DNA of 64,000 nucleotides from Epiperipatus broadwayi (Eukaryota > Onychophora > Udeonychophora > Euonychophora > Peripatidae). Positions 35,131 through 47,454 of this stretch are shown here, piece by piece. A program made the translations under genes and the position numbers. The notes beneath the pieces were generated by a model. The model was not told the DNA's origin. It was given only the letters and a program-made list of their open reading frames with translations, and searched no databases. The stretch lies in contig JAQFVV010012498.1 in NCBI GenBank assembly GCA_028023455.1, positions 2,701,001-2,765,000 on the forward strand, read 5' to 3'. The stretch's first letter is position 1, and the number at the start of each line of letters is the position of its first letter.

Positions 35131-37679
35131 TCATATATTTAAATAAAGTTAAACTTTTCTAAAGATATTCAATACTTAATGTCAAATAATGGAAATAGTT
35201 CAATATATAAATACAATTAACTTAATCAGTGCTAAATATATATAAAAAAGTAAAATTAATTAATGTAATATTTTTGTACATACACATGTATGTATGTATG
35301 TGTACTAAGAACTTAAAATTTAGGTTCTTACAGAGAGTCATTAAAGCAATAAATCAAGATATGCATCAATAAATTGTAGTTTGGCTTACTTAGGTCACTT
35401 TTTAAAGTTTTATATTATACCGGACACTCAATCCATTCTGACACAAAGGGTGCCACCAGACCACTATGTATCAGGAAAATTTATTTACTGTGATCAGAAA
35501 AGATGATGATGATGGTTTGCACTGACTAAACTCAGGAAGAAACAACAGATCTTAAATTTGTTTAGACAATTGAGCAACAAAACACTAAGACAAACCTCAG
35601 CTAAATTAAGTTTAAATATATTTAAAAGTTTTATTTAAGAAAGAGTAAATTGTGAAGTATCAGTTTAGGACACAATAAATAGGGTTAGCTCAGGTGTGTA
35701 CTAGAAAGACTAAACACAATGCTCTGGCAGATCGACTGATCTCCCAATAGCGAATTATAAAGGGAGGAAACAAATTTCATTCAGCAGAGGATTCACCCAA
35801 ACATTGGTTTTCCTATTCAGATATTTAAACAATATGTTCTTGAAACAAATCAACAAAAACAGCGCCAGCAAGCTTTCTGAGGCCCATGAAATGTGTCAGA
35901 CCACAAATGTCATGTGTCAGTAGAAGCTGCATCTATTATTATGTTTAAAATAAAGGTGATTGATTTACCTCAAGAACAACAAAAAAATATAATTTAAAAT
36001 GAAAGGAAAACAATTAAAAGTGGCAAATCCCAGCTAAACAATTGGCAAAAACTACTCTAAGAATCATAATTAAAGGTCTCAATAGGAGACAAGTAAATCA
36101 TTAGAAAAACAGTTATGTCTGCCCCAGCAATTAAAGAGAATGAATTACAAATAATTATAATTAAGAAATAGATTTATGACACAAGTTCTGAGTACATGCT
36201 CTGATAAATTTAAATACAAAAAAATAAATCTATCGGAGAGTGCACACGAGTACAAAAATAGTAAAGTTTTAAATACTTTAGCAGTGAAAGTCTCTCTCAC
36301 CTGTAATTTACAAAGGGATAAATATTATTTTCCTGCTGATGATTTATAAAAGTACAGCGCAAAGCAATTCTAGTTTCCGCTTTCTGGGACACAAAAAATG
36401 AAGAAACTAAATTCCCACCTGCAGAAGACTAGCAAAAAAATAAAGTTGCCAGCCAAAAGAGTTTGGTGGTTGTGAAAGTGGAAACATAAGATTTAAAATT
36501 AATTATGGGCTACTAAAATAATTACAGGTAAGCATTTAAAATATACATGACGGCTAAAGCATTTATAAAAATTTTTAGACATAAAAATATAAAACTCACA
36601 CGTCACTCTCCAATAAACAAAAATTGAAAGCAAACTTAGAATCTTAAAACTAAAAGTCCAAGACACACTGCAAAATACAAGAAATCAAAACAAATATTAA
36701 ATATGTGGTTACATATTGCTTAGGAATACAGATTTATAATTAGATTGAGCGGAGATTTAATTAAAAGAAATTTACACTGGAAGAGTAAAAGAAAATAGTT
36801 ATCTTACTGATCAAATACAGTTCGCATAGAGTGTGCAAGTTTATTTTAGTCCATTTTCAGGTCCTTTGACAGTGGCAAGGTAGAGGCAGTGGTGTCTTGT
36901 TTATTGTAGGTATTCATGGCAGGATTGAAGGAGAGCTGGCAGGCATTGGGCTGTCTTTTGAGTTAAACTATTGTTGGATATAAAACATATAGCAGTATAT
37001 TTTGACATCATGGAGAAAGCAAAACTGTTTTAGTAACTGCAAATTTTGCTTTTAAAGATTAAATGTTCAAACTACTAATGGTACAAACGTTGAAGAGGTC
37101 AATCTGACTCAATATTGGAACTATGAAGCTGAACAAATCACTTTGACTGAGTGCTGACTTAATCTCTCTAAGATAGAATAGAATAGACTAGACTAACCCA
37201 TGAAATATTTGGTGTTATTTATACCTCCACTCAATTTCCCCCAAAAACTAGCCTTGTTGTTGAATTCTATGCCTAAGGCAGGGCAAATATTAATGTCCAG
37301 CTCAATCTAATCTAAGAATTCTACCCAGGGTTTATTGAAACAAAAACAACAACACAAATCAAATCTCTGCTTTTTAGGATGAGTTTACAATGGTTAAAAT
37401 AAAAGCAATAGGAATGTAATTAGGTAGCCAGCTAAATTTTAAATCAAATTGATTTTAAAAAAAAGGTAAAAACAAGCAGGATAAGAAAACTATTGTAAAA
37501 ACAATTTTAAAAATATTAAAATGATCTATTTTAAATATAAACGAGTAAGTGTTTTAATACACGTAATCTTTTTAAATAATAATAATAATAATAAAAAAAT
37601 TAACATTAGATAAGATTTAACAAAATTAAGTTTTTAATTTTGGTAGTAAAATAGTTGAATCGGATATCAATCCAGTTCA

Positions 37680-37680
<1 letters not shown>
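35131..37680. other. No gene recognised
   Basis: Slightly less AT-rich than its neighbours, with no long frame. A (TGTA)n run lies at 35286-35302. Confidence 0.45.
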
Positions 37681-37711
<31 letters not shown>

Positions 37712-37780
37712 GAAAATAATAAATATTCAAACTAACTAAATGAAAAATAAAAACATAATAAAAACACAGAATTACTTCTT

Positions 37781-37958
37781 TATAAAACTGCTTTAATATT
37801 TCAACCAGCAGACTGGTTTTTATCAGAAAGCAAAATGGCTATTTGCAGAATTTATTGTCTGTAATATTTTAGTGCTTAAATTCTGGAAATAGCCATTTTT
37901 CTTTCTGATAAAAACCAGTCTGCTGGTTGAAATATTAAAGCAGTTATATAGAGAAGTA

Positions 37959-37962
<4 letters not shown>
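37781..37962. repeat. Foldback repeat with hammerhead-like motif in each arm
   Basis: Arms of about 75 bp surround a 40-bp spacer. Each arm, read outward, has CTGATAA, a perfect AACCAG/CTGGTT hairpin with a TCTG loop, then GAAATATTAAAGCAG (minus strand 37826-37799; plus strand 37905-37932). This looks like a hammerhead core with G8 changed to A and an extra A before stem II. Stems I and III are weak. Such motifs occur in Penelope-type terminal repeats, but the link is inference. Confidence 0.5.
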
Positions 37963-38005
<43 letters not shown>

Positions 38006-38008
<3 letters not shown>

Positions 38009-38075
38009 CACATTTTGTGTCTTGGTTTATATATATATATATATATATATATAAACCAAGACACAAAATGTGTAA
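38006..38075. repeat. Palindrome with (TA)n core
   Basis: TTACACATTTTGTGTCTTGG and its exact inverse lie on either side of a TA tract. The right arm is also the start of the repeat unit at 38057, so the left arm is an inverted copy of that unit's end. Confidence 0.9.
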
Positions 38076-38590
38076 CTTGCTATTAAGCTTGTACTAAAAT
38101 GTTCACTAAATGGAGCTTACCACTAGCTCCTAACAAGCTTTAATTATAAATGCCGAAAGAGAAAGAATTCAAAATCTCTATCAGAAAATCTTCATCCCCA
38201 GACCAATTGGTTTTGAGCTTATGGCTCACATTAGTGAGGAGCTAGGATTTCAGTTACTAGATCTAAAACTCCAACTCAAGTGTCAGCACTTATTTAATAC
38301 ATTACTATCAATTTAAAAACTTGAATTTTTAAGACACATAAAGGTCTTCAAATCCAGCCTTATAAACCAGATAGCTATACAGGTCTGAACTCAGTTTAGT
38401 TTCACCATATATTAATAGGAAAAACAATATAAAATTACAAAAGCCTTCAATGGTACACTTATAATAATTAATAAAACAAGACACAAAATGTGTAACTTGC
38501 TTTTAAGTTTGTAATAAAATGTTCACTGGATGGAGCTTACCACTAGCTCCTAACAAACTTTAATTATAAATGCTGAAAGAGAAAGAATTC
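38057..38590 (-). mobile_element. Hammerhead repeat, about 1.3 tandem units of 420 bp
   Basis: A unit starting CAAGACACAAAATGTG at 38057 begins again at 38477, a period of 420 bp, and is then cut off by (TA)n near 38588 before its ribozyme region. It shares the GAATTTTTAAGACAC...GTCTTCAAA, CCAGATAGCTA and AAAGCCTTCAA stretches with the units at 21528 and 41310, placing it in the same family. The ribozyme motif is on the minus strand. Confidence 0.65.
38195..38240 (-). ncRNA. Hammerhead-like motif, decayed core
   Basis: Minus strand: stem I UCCUCA/UGGGGA (6 pairs, one G-U), stem II GAGC/GCUC with a CAUAA loop, stem III ACC/GGU with an AAUU loop, cleavage triplet GUC. The core reads CUAAUGU and AAAA where CUGANGA and GAAA are needed, so three invariant positions are lost. 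The fold survives while catalysis should not. Confidence 0.65.
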
Positions 38591-38603
38591 AATCTCTGTC
38601 TCT

Positions 38604-38644
<41 letters not shown>

Positions 38645-38646
38645 AG

Positions 38647-38679
<33 letters not shown>

Positions 38680-40134
38680 CAGGATGGTCGGATTACATGT
38701 GAGGTGCGTATGTGATCATGCCAATAATTGGGTATAGCAGATATAATGGGATTATATATATATATATATTGTACCATTTATTTATATATGGTGCAAATAT
38801 ATTGGCATTTGGCAAAAGCTAAAAGAAAAAAATTAGCGATATTATTAAAAGATGCAATTAAAATTTTTGTTTAGTTTGTGTAATTTTTTTTACATGTACA
38901 ATGAAAGGTGCATTTTTCATTCATATTTTTTTTATGTAATTAAAAATAAAAGTTAAAATTGGAAAGAATAAAAGACATGTAGATTACTAATCCAGATAAA
39001 CTAAAAGGAAAGAGAATTACTCATTCAGATTACAATCAGTAACTAATTAAAGATGGTAAAATTATGTTTAAAAAATGTTTGTAACTTAAATTTAAAAAAG
39101 AATGTACAAAATTATTATCTTGTATGTTGATAAAAGGACAAAAGAACATATGTCCACAAGTCTGAAAACTGGATCTCTAGTATAAAAAGAAGAATACCAG
39201 TGTGATCAGGTCTTGTCTGTTTTTTTTTCTGTTGGCTAGTCCTGGATAATGAAAGATCCATGAATATTCTATGCTGAAATAATTCATCATGCTGAAGTGA
39301 ACTGAAGCTTTTGACATTCATTCATCATGAATTTGTCAACCCCAGAAACGATTTTATGACTAGCCACTAGGACAGATCAAGAACAAGTTAAAAATATGGC
39401 CATGAGCTTATTCTACATCATGAAAAACTATGCATGGTAATCAACAAATTTCATAAACTCGCTAAACTTACCAGTAAGCTAAAATGAACTATTCCTGATT
39501 GTGACTAAATTAAGCTTTTGCAAAATATTGACTAATAAGCTTATAATACATATAATACTGATAGAGATATTAAATTTTATTATTCAAGAGACTTTTGTTT
39601 ACCTAAGAAATCTATGTGTAATATAAACTGTTTTAATTAATTGATTTATATCCGGATTAGCATGCATGTAGTCTTTCCAACTTATTAGAAATTTATCTTT
39701 ATTCTAACAAATTAACTTTTCATTGTGCATTATTAAAGTTAGTTATTAAATTTATTAATGTTAGTTTATTAGGATGTGGGTGTATAATTTACCTTTGCCA
39801 ATATTTCTTGATTAAGCCCCAGAAATAATATTCTCTAAAAAAATAAAGTTACAGGAAATCATAACCCTGTTCTTTTAGTTACATGCATCAAAATTATGGG
39901 ATATGAGGACGTTAAGAGTCTACTGACTATGGCATCATCTTATAAATTAAAACTAACTTCATCAGCAATTCCTGTCATAATAATTAGCAGGCCAGTTAAT
40001 CAGGAAATATAGCTATGTTTTTAGAAATATGAACAAGATATTTTCTTATCCATAGTTTGATTAACTTTCACTTAACAGTGTGTAAAAGTCAGCCTACCAA
40101 AATCTACTAAAACATGAAAAATGTTAAAATATAT
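38591..40134. other. (TA)n tracts, then no gene recognised
   Basis: TA tracts at 38606-38640, 38649-38674 and 38755-38770, then AT-rich DNA. A 68-codon minus frame (39321-39115) has no recognisable feature. Confidence 0.5.
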
Positions 40135-40715
40135 TGAAGCAGTCAATGTCTAATCATCATCGAGCTTCATGCTTCACCAGCTACACTAGCCTTCTGTGGG
40201 GCCTGCAATTCAGACCTCACCATAAATATATGCCATTCACTCACACACTGTATACATAATGATGAGAGAAATTAGTAAAATTAATTATATTTAGTAAAAT
40301 GAAACAGTAGTTTGCATGATGCATATTTATATATGAACAAAGCAATAATTTTATTAATATTTGTTGCTGAAAATTAGATGTTTTCTTTATATAATTGTAA
40401 ATCTTTTTATATAAATGTATTTTAATTAAAGTGTTGGAATGTAAAAATAAGGTAAATGGGGTAGGCTCGAAATACTGAAATTATCTTGATCTAGATTCAG
40501 ATCGTTTTCATTAATTAAAATTATAAATCTTAATTAAAATCACAAGCAATTCTTTTGTTAGTTGTTTTCAAATCTTTAAAAATATATCAAATGGTATTTT
40601 GGGCCTTATCTGTTTTAAAAATATTTTACAAATTAAATGTTTTTTTATTTAGTCAAGAGATTACAGAGATAGATATGGGCAACTGAGATTGCATTCTTGG
40701 TGAGATTAAAATGTG

Positions 40716-40725
40716 TATAAAAAGG
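40716..40725 (+). promoter_or_regulatory. TATA box of E2 LTR
   Basis: TATAAAAAGG, repeated in the 3' LTR at 49848-49857 and followed in both by GCCCATAGAACAAA and a GAGTT-rich stretch. Confidence 0.65.
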
Positions 40726-41222
40726 CCCATAGAACAAAACAAGTCAGTTTTTAGTGAGTTGAGTTTAGTTGAGTTGAGTGGAGGTTTTAGTTACTTTTCA
40801 AAGTGTTTCAAGATGTTAAAATTTTAAGAAGTCAACAGAAGTTTGGTGCTATGAACTGTGAGTAGAAAAGAAGCACTTTTTTCTGGGCCTCTCAGAAGAC
40901 TGTCTACATGATGCCATCAAGTTTCATCCATTTGACCAGCCGTACAAGATAATTGCCAACCTGACTGACTGCTGCTATCCTTAGGTAACCTCATGTAATA
41001 TAGAGCTGCCTTAATATGTAAAATTCTTCTGTAGTTTCTAAAAAGATGTAGTTAAACCTTTGTATTTTAATTCAAATATTAATTGATAAGTTTCTGCTAA
41101 TTTTGCTCTTAATTTTTCTCTCTGTAATCCCTTAATAGTATTATGTAATTCTGACTGATCTTTCATGCTTAATTTCTGTTATATAGCTTTGTGTGACTCA
41201 ATTAAATATTTAACTTATTTTG

Positions 41223-41301
<79 letters not shown>

Positions 41302-41355
41302 TACATATAGAGTAAGTTAAAAACAAACTCTTAACAAGCTTTAAAAATACCCTCA

Positions 41356-41397
41356 ACCTCAGACCATGGTTTTTGCATCTTGGGTCATCAGTAAGGT
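41356..41397 (-). ncRNA. Hammerhead-like motif, left arm of foldback
   Basis: Minus strand: stem I ACCUUA/UGAGGU, core CUGAUGA intact, stem III ACC/GGU, GUC site. Stem II is poor and G12 is changed to A. Predicted inactive. Confidence 0.6.
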
Positions 41398-41862
41398 GTT
41401 AGGGAATAAAAATATTAGAACTAGTCTAGCATTTTATCAATGCCTAACTATTGAGAAGGAAATCTGAAACTTTCAGACATTTAAATGTCCAAAAATCCAG
41501 CTATCTATCTCAAATAGCAGTATGGGACTGAACCAAATTCAGATACACCATATATTAATAGCTCTAGCAATATAAAATTGCCAAAGCCTTAATAGTTAAT
41601 TGCTATTAAGGCTTTGGCGATTTTATATTGCTAGAGCTATTAATATATGGTGTATCTGAATTTCTATTAAGGCTTTGGCAAATTTTATATTGCTAGAGCT
41701 ATTAATATATGGTGTATCTGAATTTGGTTCAGTCCCATACTGCTATTTGAGTTAGATAGCTGGATTTTTGGACATTTAAATGTCTGAAAGTTTCAGATTT
41801 TCTTCTCAATAGTTAGGCATTGATAAAATGCTAGACTAGTTCTAGTATTTTTATTCCCTGAC

Positions 41863-41904
41863 ACCTCACTGATGATGCTAGATGCAGAAACCACAGTCTG
41901 AGGT
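41863..41904 (+). ncRNA. Hammerhead ribozyme, intact core
   Basis: Stem I ACCUCA (41863-41868) pairs perfectly with UGAGGU (41899-41904). Core CUGAUGA 41869-41875, stem II UGC/GCA with UAGAU loop, GAAA 41887-41890, stem III AC/GU with CACA loop, cleavage triplet GUC ending at 41898. All invariant residues are present. Stem III of two pairs is typical of animal type I hammerheads that work best as dimers. Confidence 0.8.
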
Positions 41905-43138
41905 TGAGGGTATTTTTGAAGCTTGTTAAGAGTTTGTTTTTAACTTATTCTATATATAACAGTTGTAAATACGAGCTTTATTAAAATTAGGTCATCTGAC
42001 TTGATTTTTTATCAATTTTATATATATATAATTTATTTTAATTAATATGCCAATATCATTCAACTTTGCGAGTCTAATAAGGGTTTATTTTTTTTGTTTA
42101 ATGGGGAAAGAAGCAGGGGATTCAGTCAAACTTATTACAAAGTTTTATTCATTTATAAGAGAAATCACTCACTAGGTTGAGTTTATATTTAAATCTGTTA
42201 TTCACATTTTTTTATCTAAAATATTTTATTGTGGATGTATATTTTACTTTCTTATTTAAATTTGTCTTCAAATTTTCATTTTAAAAGATTGTGAACCTAA
42301 ATATACTTATTTTACCTTATCTTGTTGTTGCCTGGAGGGCTAATTCTATCAGTTCATATGTATATGGAAATCGAAATTAAATATAAAATTTTGTTAGTTT
42401 AATTTTTTAGTTAAAGAATTATTTTCTAGTATAATTTTCTGAATGATTCTTTATTTAAATATGCCATTGCGTGGTAGTCAAACCATTTACAGGCTCTCGA
42501 ATAAAGTATATTAATTTTATTGTACATGTACACTGCTGCTGGCATACCTTTCCATTCTCTTATGGTACTTCCACATATATATTTCTCTATTGCTTTGTCA
42601 TTTGGGGACTTTGGAAATGCAAATCTCCCCACCTACTAATTTTCAAAATTGTTCGTAATCAGGGGAACTACTCCCCATGGAACATGAGGCTTGAGAGGTT
42701 GATGTGCTGCAGATGACTGTACATCGAGATCTGGTTATCAAACCGACTCTCCATCGACATCACTCCACCAGAATGCATGGGCATATCAAATCTAAGTTTG
42801 TTTCAAATATTCTTTTAAAAATGATCGAATATCCAAAATGCCATGAAGGCCAGATTTCTTTATTACATGGTAGCATCGTTACTGTTTAGTTAAAGGATTC
42901 ATGCCTGTTTGACCATTTGTTAGGTATTGGAAATAATGACTCATTCCTGAAATGTGCCAACATGCTAAGTCAGTATGTTGATTTTAAAACTGTTTTCTTT
43001 AAAAATGTTTATCGATTTCCATAGACGTAAATCTAATTTGTATTAATGATTGTATAATTTATTCTCATAAATGTAGCACATTGTTTGTTTCTTATATGTA
43101 TTTTCCAAAGATGTCTTTTCCAAACAATGCCAATAAAA

Positions 43139-43179
<41 letters not shown>

Positions 43180-43891
43180 GATTTTCATAATGTAGGTAAG
43201 TGATTGAGATCGTATATTTGCCTGTTTATCAAATAAATCATTTACTACTAAACCTGTCATGATCTTTTATATTTATTTTAGGCATCCATAATATTCTGTT
43301 AATACAATGTTATTAAATTGGCATATTAACCTCGCACAAGTTATAATACACTCCATAAAACTATATTCATTAAATAATTAACGTAAAAAGGATTTTATAA
43401 AAATAAATACCAAGTTTTGCAAATGTATAATATCACTCTAAGCATGAAACAATTTTGTAATATATATAAATGCATTTTTTCAATATTTTATTAAATATAT
43501 ATTTCATGTAAAACCTGGTTTTGTTGTTGAATTATTATTTTCTAATTAGTATTTAGAACTATTTTCTTCAGCTAATAACTTAGCAGTAATAAATATAACT
43601 TTCATAAATGTAATTCCTGGGCTACTCTGATCTCAATCATCTTCATAAGTCTGATCTTATACTCTACCACTTTGATTCTGGGCCTGTAATTAAAATAATT
43701 GTACTGTATCATCAGGATTGTTGTTCATTGGGTCAGAGATTCGAAGAATAGGCAAATAGTTTAGAATTCAGAATTGCTCCAGACCTGTGTATCTTGAGCA
43801 TGATCAGATTTGAGGTATTTTTGCTTAGGATTTAAATCTTGTTAAGTGAGGATACTATTGTGACCTGTACAGTATAATTTTTTCCCAGGCT

Positions 43892-43909
43892 TGGCACCCA
43901 ATGTGGGGC
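43892..43909 (+). promoter_or_regulatory. Primer-binding site of E2 (tRNA-Lys)
   Basis: TGGCACCCAATGTGGGGC differs at two positions from the tRNA-Lys1,2 site TGGCGCCCAACGTGGGGC used by several retroviruses and retrotransposons. It starts 20 nt after the LTR end. Confidence 0.8.
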
Positions 43910-43989
43910 CTCATTAATAATTCCAAACCCTGAAAAGATCATTGATGATATATATGTATATTTTCTTTCTACCCAAGTTTGTTTTCTGA

Positions 43990-44410
43990 TTTTATATATA
44001 TAAAATGTGAAAATATTGTATTAAAACCAATGTCCATGCGTTGCAACGATAAATGTAATTTTTTTTTTGCATCTGGTTTTGCAACTATAGAAAAATATTG
44101 TACTTCCATGTTTATAGCTACAAATGTAAAAATCTTGTTTTTTAAAAAGGAAAAGAATTTTGATACCCATGTGTTACAACCATAAGTGATTTTTTTTCTG
44201 TATCTGGTTTTATAAACATATAAAATGTGTTTCTTATGTTATATATGTGAAAATAAAAATGTTTTTAACTGAAACCCATGTATTTCACCCATAAGCGATT
44301 TTTTTCTGTATCTGGTTTTATAAACAGATAAAATGGGTTTCTTATGTTATATATGTGAAAATAAAAATGTTTTGCAAATAAAACCTATGCATTTCACCCA
44401 TAAGTTATAA
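43990..44410 (+). repeat. Tandem repeat (about 120 bp) in E2 leader
   Basis: About 3.5 copies of a unit containing CATTTCACCCATAAGCGATT, TCTGTATCTGGTTTTATAAA and ATGTGAAAATAAAAATG. Placed just after the primer-binding site, as is the unrelated array in E1. Confidence 0.75.
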
Positions 44411-45050
44411 ACCTTGAAATTGTAACAAGGTGCACTTCATGTTTAGCTATTTTCAGTACATTAAATTTATAATAGAGTCAATAATGTGTAACAAATACTT
44501 ATTTATATTTACTAGTTGAGTAGCCCAGATGTAAGTGTTTGGAATTTTTTTATATACTGTTGGCTGGCACCTTTATATAAATGTGCCAATAGTTAATATA
44601 AAAAATATGGTATTAAAATGAGTTCAAACCAGGATGTTAGGGGTTGAGAGAGAGTTATATTTTTTCTCACTGTTTTGCCATGTATATTGTCATGAATAAA
44701 CATACAGATGATATTGTTGAACCAAATCACAAATCAATTTTTTTTGTAAGAGTCTATTATAGGTGCAGAAAAACAACCAAAAGTCAAGCAGCAAGGCAGT
44801 TGAATTTCAATAGATCATACACATACACATTATGATCAAATATTTTTTTTCCTGTTATAAGCAGCAGTCAGCAACAACAAAAAATGGCAGAATGGAGACA
44901 GTTGAAGAGAGGAGGGAGAGAGGTGTATATCCTGCATAAAATAAAAAAAAGTTTAAATCATAATATTAAAATATATTTCACACATACATTTAAAATTGGC
45001 TACCTTTAAAAGGATGAAAAAAAGTAAATTGTGAAGAAAACATAGGAGCA

Positions 45051-46412
45051 ATGATGCCAGAGGAAGAAAAGATCTTTCAACTCATACAACAAATGATGAA
45101 ACAAAATACACACCGAGCAGAAAGAAATGCAGAATTTCAAAGATGGCATATAGAAATGTTGAAAGAGTTTAAAAGAAAGATTGATAAAATTTAAAAGAAG
45201 CCAAAATTTAAATATTGATAAGATTAGTACTACTTTGAACATTCAAACTAATGGTTTTGAAGATGTATCTGTTCTCAAGCTAAGGGAAATTATTGATGTG
45301 ACCAAAGATAAAATAACCTATACAGAAATAATTTTTGAAAACATGGTAGTGGAGGGTTTGAAAGTTGTGAATGAGGTAGAAGATACTACAAAAAAATTTC
45401 AACAAGAGACTAACCAAATAGAGAATCTGATGAACCAAACTAGAGAATTGCAAAGATTTGAAGCTTGCCCCACTTTCAAATCAAAGGATATAGATGCTGA
45501 AACTAAAGATGAAACATTTTTCATGGAATAATATTTAAAAGACATTGGAAAAGAGGACACAAAACCTCAACCAACTAAAATAGGGTTGGAACCTTATAAG
45601 ACTCTGTTGATGAAGACAAATGCCAACTCTATCCAACAAAAAAGTAAAGCATTAGCTTCTAATTTGACAGAAGTTGCTCACAGTCAAAGTTTTACTCTAG
45701 CAGATTTAGCTAACGATGAAGAAAGTACTGAGGAAATGGTGATTTCAAAACTACTTCAAGCCAGCCCATCTCAAAGTGATGATACCAGTTTAATACCTTC
45801 TAATGGAGTGGCTGTATTGATCATGAAAAATATCAATAGAACAATACATACTGTTTTGGATGAATCTTCTGAAATTATAATGGATAATTGTGTGTTACAT
45901 TTTCATAAAAACTATAAAGATGTTCTGTGGAAAAGTGATGATAAAAAGTTAATGAAAACATCAAAGTTAAAGTTTAGAAATGATGCTCAATGGCCTCCTG
46001 ATATGAAAATGAAAAAAGTGGACAGGTATTTAGGTGTGGCCAATACTGAACATTTTAATAAATCCCATAATTATATATTTATGACATATGATCAGAAAAA
46101 AATTGATGAGGAGCTGAACTCATTAGACAGAGAAAATAAAATCTGTTTCAGGGCATGGACATATTTTGAAAAAATAGTTTAATAAAAGATGGAAAAAATC
46201 TTCTCAACTCTCAAAATGAATATGTTATAATGGATGCCATTATATCACAGAAAGTTAGAGAAATTCTTTTAAAGCAAGGTACATTTAATAAAAAACAATA
46301 TAATAATATACCAAAGCACAATATTGTGACCTTTTTTGATATTTTAGTAAGAGATCTAGAAAGACATATCTGTAACCCTTATATACCTCCAGATCCAAAA
46401 AAGTGTTATTGA
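45051..46412 (+). pseudogene. E2 internal ORF remnant, probably gag-derived
   Basis: An ATG at 45051 gives a 47-residue start rich in Gln, Met and Glu (FQLIQQMMKQNTH), as in many Gag N-termini, ending at 45194. A one-base shift continues into the frame 45181-46182, interrupted by a TAA at 45529-45531, with coiled-coil-like and polar segments. A second shift leads to 46230-46412. I recognise no capsid, zinc knuckle, protease or RT. Position between primer-binding site and polypurine tract argues for Gag or an accessory protein; the sequence itself does not settle it. Confidence 0.5.
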
Positions 46413-46803
46413 AAAAAAGAGAGAAGCAGCAGCCATTGATAAACAAAGTTGAAGACAATGGAAATTAAAAATGGACATTCTTATATTATGAATGCCTAAG
46501 CAGCCATAGATAAACAAAGTTGAAGACAAAAAAAATGCAAATAGACATTCTACTTTTTGAATACCTACACCAAATTTTTCAGTTAATGAAAAAGTAATAC
46601 GTTGCAACAATAAAAAAGAATATAAATGAATGAAAGATTTTTCTTTTCCATAGTAGAAACTTGATTCAAATAACGAAGCAGTTTTTTTTGACAACAAGGG
46701 GCAAAGTTTTCATGCTCATTTATTAAAGTTGTTTTTCTCACCAAAAATATATTAGACTCCAATGAAAGTAATCTTTTTTATTGATGTATTTTATGATCGC
46801 TTT

Positions 46804-46816
46804 AAGTGGGGAAGAA
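46804..46816 (+). promoter_or_regulatory. Polypurine tract of E2
   Basis: AAGTGGGGAAGAA directly before the TG of the 3' LTR, the usual place for plus-strand priming. Confidence 0.7.
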
Positions 46817-46995
46817 TGAAGCAGTCAATGTTTAATTATCATTGAGCTTCATGCTTCATCATCTACACTAACCTCCTGTGGGGCCTGCAATTCAGACCTC
46901 ACCATAAATATATGCCATTTACCCACACATTGTATGCATAATGATTAGAGAAATTAGTAAAATTAATTATATTTAGTAAAATGAAACAGTAGTTT

Positions 46996-47001
46996 GCATG
47001 A

Positions 47002-47035
<34 letters not shown>

Positions 47036-47038
47036 TCA

Positions 47039-47041
<3 letters not shown>
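46996..47041. repeat. (TA)n-cored palindrome present in only one E2 LTR
   Basis: GCATGATGCAT...ATGCATCATGC around TA, followed by more TA (47042-47073). The 5' LTR reads GCATGATGCATATTTATAT at this place with no inverted arm. Confidence 0.9.
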
Positions 47042-47076
<35 letters not shown>

Positions 47077-47454
47077 TGAAGCAATAATTTTATTAATATT
47101 TGTTGCTGAGAAACATGACATTTATTAATCTGGCAGCAGAAGCTATCATGTCAGCTTACAGCTCAGATTTGTGTTATGCATTTTTGATGTACAATCAAAT
47201 TTCACTTTTGGGTACAGTATTGTGTGATGGTGGCTGGAATTTCAAATGTCAAAACTATTTTAATATTCATTAAGACCTTCCCCCTCTATCTCCCATGTTT
47301 TATGAAAGTCTATTAACAATTATGAGCATTGTCTCATGCTTCTGTAGCCCACATTTCCTGCTCTAAAAATTGGGCAAGTGCTGCTGCGAGCGCAATTTCC
47401 ATCAGATCATGCTCCAAGTCACATTTTTGCGAGAACAACTGTGAGCTTCGTAAA

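Larger units (their letters stand above)
41228..41955. mobile_element. (TA)n plus foldback of two inverted hammerhead units inside E2 5' LTR
   Basis: TA tract 41228-41298, then two inverted copies of one repeat (about 41310-41588 and 41600-41955) meeting near 41595, where a short AAGGCTTTGGC piece is duplicated. Shared motifs with 38057-38470 and 21528 units place it in the hammerhead family. It was inserted after, or lost from, only one of the two LTRs. Confidence 0.7.
40135..43871 (+). repeat. E2 5' LTR
   Basis: Pairs with 46817-51743. It holds about 1.2 kb (about 40978-42166) missing from the 3' LTR, including the (TA)n plus foldback block at 41228-41955. An antisense 68-codon frame (42632-42426) recurs in the other LTR (50560-50354) with many amino-acid changes and is probably chance. 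Confidence 0.88.

Noticed and set aside
42426-42632. Antisense 68-codon frame conserved in both E2 LTRs (partner 50354-50560)
   Set aside because: Both LTRs descend from one sequence, so shared length is expected. Many amino-acid differences and no domain argue against selection.
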